Positions 59,581 through 64,000 of a stretch of 64,000 nt of DNA are shown here, in pieces; the stretch's first letter is position 1; every line of letters begins with the position of its first letter. Position numbers and translations under genes: made by a program. Source of the stretch: Holothuria scabra (taxonomy: Eukaryota > Echinodermata > Holothuroidea > Aspidochirotida > Holothuriidae). The DNA is taken from positions 51,170,394-51,234,393 of the forward strand of contig CM074181.1 of the NCBI GenBank assembly GCA_037179385.1, written 5' to 3'. The notes beneath the pieces were generated by a model. It was not told where the DNA came from. It saw nothing but the letters and a program-made list of their open reading frames with translations, and ran no database searches.

Positions 59581-60780
59581 AAGCTCAGTGGTGCTGTGTG
59601 GTTCTCTACGCTAGACTTAGCAAGCGGGTATTGACAGATAGAGGTGGAGCCACAGGATCGCCCTAAGACTGCATTTTCCACCCACGAAGGGCTCTTCCAG
59701 TTCAAAGTGATGCCGTTCGGGCTTTGCAATGCCCCAGCGACATTTGAACGTCTCATGGATCGAGTCCTTGGAGGGCTTAAGTGGGAAAGCTGTCTGGTGT
59801 ACCTAGATGATGTCATAGTCCACGGGAAAACGTTTGAAGAACATCTTAGCAGACTTGGGGAAGTTATCAAGAGCTTGAGCGAGGCAGGGTTGAAGTTATC
59901 TCCTAAGAAGTGCCAGCTGTTCAAGAGAAAAGTAACATTTTTGGGACACGTCGTCAGTTCAGCTGGAATTCACACTGACCCAACTAAAATCGAGGCAGTA
60001 TCCACATGGCCCAGCCCCAGGGACGTGCATGAAGTTCGTAAATGTATCGGTCTCTGTGGCTACTACAGACGCTTTATCAAGAATGTTAGTTCGATCGCTA
60101 AACCTTCACACAGGCTCACAGAATCAGGTAGAGTATTCCATTGGAGTGATGGATGTGAGGAATCTTTTTGCGAACTGAAGAAACGGCTCACCACTGCACC
60201 TGTCCTTAGCTACCCTACCAGGAGTGATCCCTTCATTCTAGACACAGATGCAAGTAATCATGGAATAGGAGCAGTTCTTTCACAAATTCAAAACGGAGAA
60301 GAACACGTCATTGGTTATTACAGTAGGACCCTCACCAAAGCAGAAAGAAGGTATTGACAAGGAAGGAACTTTTGGCCATCGTAGCAGGCGTGAAATGGTT
60401 TCACCATTACCTCTATGGAAAGAAAATTCAACGTCAGGACTGACCATGGAGCTCTTCGTTGGCTCCTAAACTTTCGCTACCCAGAGGGCCATGTGGCACG
60501 CTGGTTGTAGACGCTTGGAACCTACGACTTCACAATAGAGCATAGAGCAGGAAGAATTCACAATAATGCTGACAGCTTGTCTCGACGACCGTGTGAGGAT
60601 TGCCATCACTGTGATAGAGAAGAAGAGCATGATGCTGAGAGAGCTTTTGAAGTCGGCCAAACAGGGTGAAACTACTCCAAATACACCGGTAGTGACTTGT
60701 AACTCTTTAACAAATGGGGCTGATGAGAACAAAATTCCGAGTATGCCAGAGAAAGGCTGGGTAACTGGGTAAACAACGAA
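59581..60780 (+). pseudogene. pol: pol, RT catalytic part and RNase H, broken
   Basis: Directly after the insertion the frame reads KLSGAVWFSTLDLASGY, a catalytic-aspartate RT block, then TGA at 59632-59634, then the thumb side: FQFKVMPFGLCNAPATFE, CLVYLDDVIVHG (the YxDD active site) and LGHVVSSAGI. RNase H begins with ILDTDASNHGIGAVLSQ near 60240. The frame shifts near 60355 (TGA at 60355-60357) and again near 60424, and has TAG at 60508-60510. The text TDHGALRWLL and TIEHRAGR in the shifted frames shows that RNase H is complete in length but not translatable. Confidence 0.92.
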
Positions 60781-60840
60781 GAACTGAGGAGGTTACAAGC
60801 AGCAGACCCAGACATTAGCCCAATACTGGATGCGAAGCGG

Positions 60841-62334
60841 TTGAAGAAGCTACCACCATGGGAAAGCATTTCAGGAGGTAGCAGAACCCTTCAGAATTAT
60901 TGGTCGCAGTGGGACAGTCTCGTTTTACAGAATGACATACTTTACCGCAGATTCGAGTCACCAACTGGTGAAAAGATAACTGTGCAGTTTGTGACTCCAG
61001 AAGAGATGAAGAAAGATATTTGGGAAGCAGCTCATGTGCATCCTCTTTGAGGGCATTTGATGGTGAAGAAAACAACGGGAAGGATAAAGAAAAAGGCATA
61101 TTGGAGTGGCATGTCGAGAGATGTAGAGAGATGGTGTAAGCGGTGCAAAGTTTGCATTACCAAAAAATGGTCTCACTCTAACAGGAAGGCAAAAATGACT
61201 CAGTATCTTTCAGGTGAGCCACGGCAAAGAGTTGCATTGGACATCCTTGGTCCATTACCAGTGACCCCACAAGGAAACAAGTACATCCTACTCATCGGAG
61301 ACTACTTCTCCAAATGGACGGAGGCCATAGCAGTCCCTAACCAAGAGGCAGTTACAGTGGCGAAAGCATTGGTTGAAGAGTTTGTATGCAAGTTCGTTAT
61401 TCCCAACGAGCGCCATTCGGACCAGGGACGACAGTTCGAGTCAGATGTGTTCCAGGGAATGTGTGAGTTGCTCCAGATCCGGAAGACTAGAACTACTGCA
61501 TACCATCCTCAATCAGACGGGATGATTGAGCGCTTCAACCGCACTCTTGAGAGTATGTTGTCATCTGTGGTGGATACAAGTCAGAAGGACTGGGACACGT
61601 GGTTGCCATATCTTTCTATGGCCTACAACACCGCTATCCATGAGACGACTGGATTTTCCCCAGCAGAGTTAATGTACGGCAGGGTGTTGAAAACTCCACT
61701 TGATGTGATTGTACCGGCTATTGAACAAGAGACAGTGACGGATTACCCTGAGTACGTTTAAAAGTTAGAGGATAAGATCAGGAAGATGCATGTGCAGGCA
61801 CGTGAACACCTGAAAGTGGCGGTCGACAGACAGTCATTTCGAATGAATTGCAAAGCCTCAGAACAAACGTATGAACGAGGAGATCTGGTTCTTGTGCATT
61901 CCCCGGTGGTAAAGAAGGGCACCACTTCAAAACTTCACCGCCCTTGGCCGGGTCCGGGTTTAGTTCTGAAAAGAATCAACGACGTATTATTTCGAGTAAT
62001 AATGGGACCCCAGAAGAAGCCGAAGCTCATCCACTACAACCGATTGCGTCCCTATCTAGGAGAAGAAGTACCTTGGGTGAAGTCCTTTCTTGAGAAAAAG
62101 ACTACTGTTGTGAATGAAAATTCAGAAGAGAATAAGAAGCCAAGCCGAGAAAACGCACGTATTCGTGGACAAAATGAGGACTCAAATGACGGTAGAGACA
62201 AGGTCAGCCCAACAGCATCAATGAAGGAGAAGGAAGCCCTGAAAGCAAAGGAGAGCGAGGAGCCGTCCTCTTCGCTGCGCTCACAAAGGTCGAAGAGGGA
62301 ACGAAAAGAACCTCAGAGATACGGGTTCAGTTAG
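60841..62334 (+). pseudogene. pol: pol, integrase, two in-frame stops
   Basis: The N-terminal HHCC zinc-binding region spans AAHVHPL, GHL and WCKRCKVC, with TGA at 61048-61050 between the two His. The catalytic core has LDILGPLPVTPQGNKYI, HSDQGRQFESDVF and the GMIERFNRTLESM helix, giving the D, D and E of the active site. TAA at 61759-61761 precedes the C-terminal part, which has RPWPGPGLVLKRI, a GPY/F-like module, and a basic tail to TAG at 62332-62334. The integrase inserts the cDNA into the host genome. All breaks are single stops in one frame, so the protein is recognisable throughout. Confidence 0.93.
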
Positions 62335-62502
62335 AATTGAATGTCACCTGTGTAAACATGTTAATAAATAGATGTCAACCTTGAGTAAAGATGACGTCTC
62401 CGTTTTCTTTTCTTTGTATATAGTTTTAATATGGTGTCTGAGGCTTTTTAGCCCCTTAATGTTCTAGTCAACGCGAGATGGTGAATGCGTTCACTCAAGT
62501 TT

Positions 62503-62524
62503 GTCTTTCTTTCTCGTTTTGCAG
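62503..62524 (+). promoter_or_regulatory. Strong splice acceptor before the extra ORF
   Basis: The pyrimidine-rich tract tttgtctttctttctcgttt ends in tgcag at 62520-62524, six bases before an ATG at 62530. A second possible acceptor (ttttcttttctttgtatatag) lies near 62400-62421. A donor cannot be fixed; gaag|gtgagg near 46322 in the LTR is one candidate. Confidence 0.65.
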
Positions 62525-62529
62525 GAAAG

Positions 62530-63393
62530 ATGAGTGGGAACAGGCCATTGTTTGCTGTGGAGTACAAGTGTTCTGAATGCCCTCGCCGGTTCCATGATCT
62601 ACAGGATATGAGGAACCATGCCGAGTACCAGCATGAGCACAGGATGTTTCGATGCCAGGTCTGCCACGACTTCAGCAGCCCTAGAAAATCAGACACGGTC
62701 AAACATGAAAAACAGTGCAGAGGAAGAGGAGAGGAAAAACGAAGAAAGCGTGAAAAAGAAGCCGAAGAGTGTCGCGGAAAAGGTACAGTCAGGTCAGTCG
62801 TAGGACCGAACGTAAGGGAGGAGGACATAGCTGAAAGGCCAAAGAAAACTTGTGACGACCGAAAACGGAAAGGTCACCAAACCACGGGCGAGCGAAAGAA
62901 GGCAAAGGTTGATGGTACAGTAACCACTCAGGGGGAGTCCAGTCACACATCTAAGGAGTTGGAGACAGAAAGGTCAAGTAGAGATAAACTGACGAAACAA
63001 TCAGAAAACGTTGCGAAAGGGCATGAAAAGGAAGTTAATGACATGGACGTAAAATCGACTGAAAACGAGAGGGCAGAACAAGCGGGCAAGACTCCCATGG
63101 CTGTGATTCATCCCACCCCACCCAGGGTTCAGAGAAGTCCTACATGGCCGTCTCTTCAGAAACTTCTGGATCGAGGTTCGCCACTGGAAGAACGTTCCGC
63201 AACAGCCGAGAGAGAAATTGAAAAGGCGGAAAGAGATGAAGTTGGATTACCTGGGATTAGAGAATCCTACCGAAGTACTTCATACCTGCTGACGGATGGA
63301 CTCACACTTATTGCAGCAACAAAACGTGTTGTGTATCCAGATGGCAGGGTCTTTGAAGTTGAAGAAAAGAAGTTTACTGCCATTCCTGAGTAA
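62530..63393 (+). CDS. Extra 3' ORF with two zinc-finger-like motifs, intact, 287 aa
   Basis: This ORF lies between integrase and the 3' LTR, where some gypsy elements carry env or other accessory genes. I chose ATG 62530 because it directly follows the splice acceptor; an in-frame ATG at 62485 would add 15 residues. Residues about 13-34 form a C2H2 finger (CSECPRRFHDLQ then H-x4-H). A second, atypical one has CQVC and ends H-x3-C. A long Lys/Arg/Glu-rich, probably disordered part follows with basic stretches such as KRKGHQTTGERKKAK, possible nuclear localisation signals. The C-terminal 40 residues look folded (LLTDGLTLIAATKRVVYP). There is no signal peptide or membrane segment, so it is not an envelope gene. 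It is the only long frame of the element without damage. I infer a nucleic-acid-binding accessory protein made from a spliced RNA; its function is unknown. Confidence 0.75.
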   Translation: MSGNRPLFAVEYKCSECPRRFHDLQDMRNHAEYQHEHRMFRCQVCHDFSSPRKSDTVKHEKQCRGRGEEKRRKREKEAEECRGKGTVRSVVGPNVREEDIAERPKKTCDDRKRKGHQTTGERKKAKVDGTVTTQGESSHTSKELETERSSRDKLTKQSENVAKGHEKEVNDMDVKSTENERAEQAGKTPMAVIHPTPPRVQRSPTWPSLQKLLDRGSPLEERSATAEREIEKAERDEVGLPGIRESYRSTSYLLTDGLTLIAATKRVVYPDGRVFEVEEKKFTAIPE

Positions 63394-63555
63394 CCGTACT
63401 TTACTTGAGTTAGTTTGTAAATAGATAAAGGTGAAGGTCACCGTTTTTCTGATGTGTACTTTCCTAAAACGTTGTAAATAATCAGGAGTTACTTGTACAG
63501 AAGAAGTTCTCCCTTTGTTTTTCTTTGAGTCGAAGATTATGCGGGACGCATAAGC
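63394..63555 (+). other. Untranslated stretch before the 3' LTR
   Basis: Short region after the extra ORF with stop codons in all frames and no motif I recognise. Confidence 0.6.
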
Positions 63556-63569
63556 TAAGGAGGGGGTAG
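63556..63569 (+). other. Polypurine tract
   Basis: The purine-rich stretch aaggagggggtag lies directly before the TG of the 3' LTR at 63570. This is the expected plus-strand primer site. Confidence 0.85.
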
Positions 63570-64000
63570 TGTAACGTATCTGTGGGTGGCTTCGACTCCT
63601 GAGAGGTGGCGCCCTGTCAGTTTAAGCAGTACAGTAGTTCTCCCGCGCTTCCGCGAGCCACGTGACATCCGGCCTGCGAGAAACACATGTGGACATGCTG
63701 TGCGCCGCACAGACAGTCTGAGTTGTTGTACCTTGAAGAAGGAAGGCGAGGAGCAGTGGGAGATCCGTAGTGAGAAATAACTGCCTTGAGACGTGTCCTT
63801 TCGGGAAGAACGTTGGGTGAGGAGTTTGCTACATTATTATTAGAAGTTAAGGATACCTAGTCAGAAGATTTTAGGGGTAAAGCTGTAAAAGTTGTTAATA
63901 ACCGACTGCAATACTTAGGGTCCCGCCTACGCTGGCTACAATAGCGTAGGTAACGTGAAGCTTAGGATGTAAGCCTAGGCCTGCGAGCATATAAGTGTAA
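63570..64000 (+). repeat. 3' LTR, first 431 bp only
   Basis: It starts TGTAACGTATCTGTGGGTGG like the 5' LTR. Compared with 46148-46560 I count six substitutions and one gap of about 25 bp: acgtgaagcttaggatgt and following bases are present here at about 63953-63978 and missing from the 5' LTR, between short ta repeats. The window ends inside the LTR. Confidence 0.95.

Larger units (their letters stand above)
46148..64000 (+). mobile_element. Ty3/gypsy LTR retrotransposon, right end outside the window
   Basis: The order is LTR, primer binding site, gag with zinc knuckle, protease, reverse transcriptase, RNase H, integrase, extra ORF, polypurine tract, LTR. Integrase after RT/RNase H defines the Ty3/gypsy group. 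The element spans at least 17.9 kb because of the 9.4-kb insertion at 50181-59578; without that, and counting a full 3' LTR, it would be about 9.4 kb. The two LTRs differ at about six of 410 comparable bases plus one 25-bp gap, so the copy is fairly young. Its gag-pol is nevertheless broken in many places, so this copy cannot encode its own proteins. Confidence 0.95.

Noticed and set aside
62530..63393. Envelope gene for the gypsy extra ORF
   Set aside because: No signal peptide, no membrane segment and no furin-like site; the protein is hydrophilic with zinc-finger motifs.

Overview
The window is animal nuclear DNA, AT-rich and dense with repeats. There are no operons, ribosome binding sites or CRISPR arrays. 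It holds a spliced Golgi sulfotransferase gene, LINEs with target-site duplications, tRNA-derived SINEs, several kinds of terminal-inverted-repeat (TIR) DNA transposon and a Ty3/gypsy LTR element. This mix, with a galactose-3-O-sulfotransferase (Gal3ST-like) gene, suits a marine invertebrate, perhaps a deuterostome such as an echinoderm or hemichordate. The species cannot be fixed from the sequence alone.

Layout. 0-6 kb: a small hAT-like MITE, a broken Cys-rich protein gene of a dispersed invertebrate family (1084-2569), three degenerate tandem repeats, two LINE remnants on the minus strand (one with an exact 13-bp target-site duplication, 4334-5312) and a tRNA-derived SINE. 6-17.8 kb: mostly unassigned sequence with a foldback element (7569-8539), a LINE fragment, a SINE tail and a hAT MITE. 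17.8-20.7 kb: a hAT-type element (18122-20513) nested in another TIR element. 21.5 kb: an AT-rich hairpin beside a long (TA)n run. 22.1-25.5 kb: the one convincing host gene, a Gal3ST-like enzyme on the minus strand in at least two coding exons, whose intron carries about 273 uninterrupted GAA/TTC units. 25.8-32.4 kb: two copies of one TIR family, a near-perfect palindrome flanked by 17-bp direct repeats, and more SINE copies. 34.3-46.0 kb: two head-to-tail copies of a 5.87-kb unit that are almost identical.

46.1-64.0 kb: one Ty3/gypsy retrotransposon with a 1.4-kb 5' LTR, primer binding site, gag, protease, reverse transcriptase, RNase H and integrase, then an intact extra ORF with two zinc-finger-like motifs behind a strong splice acceptor, a polypurine tract and the start of the 3' LTR. 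Gag-pol is broken by several stops and frameshifts. Its reverse transcriptase is also split by a 9.4-kb TIR element (50181-59578) whose ends carry dense arrays of ACGT-core motifs and which itself holds a piggyBac-like MITE.

The two most unusual things are the extra zinc-finger ORF, the only long undamaged reading frame of the gypsy element, and the large nested element with ACGT-rich ends. All positions, similarities and counts were read by eye; no alignment or database search was run.
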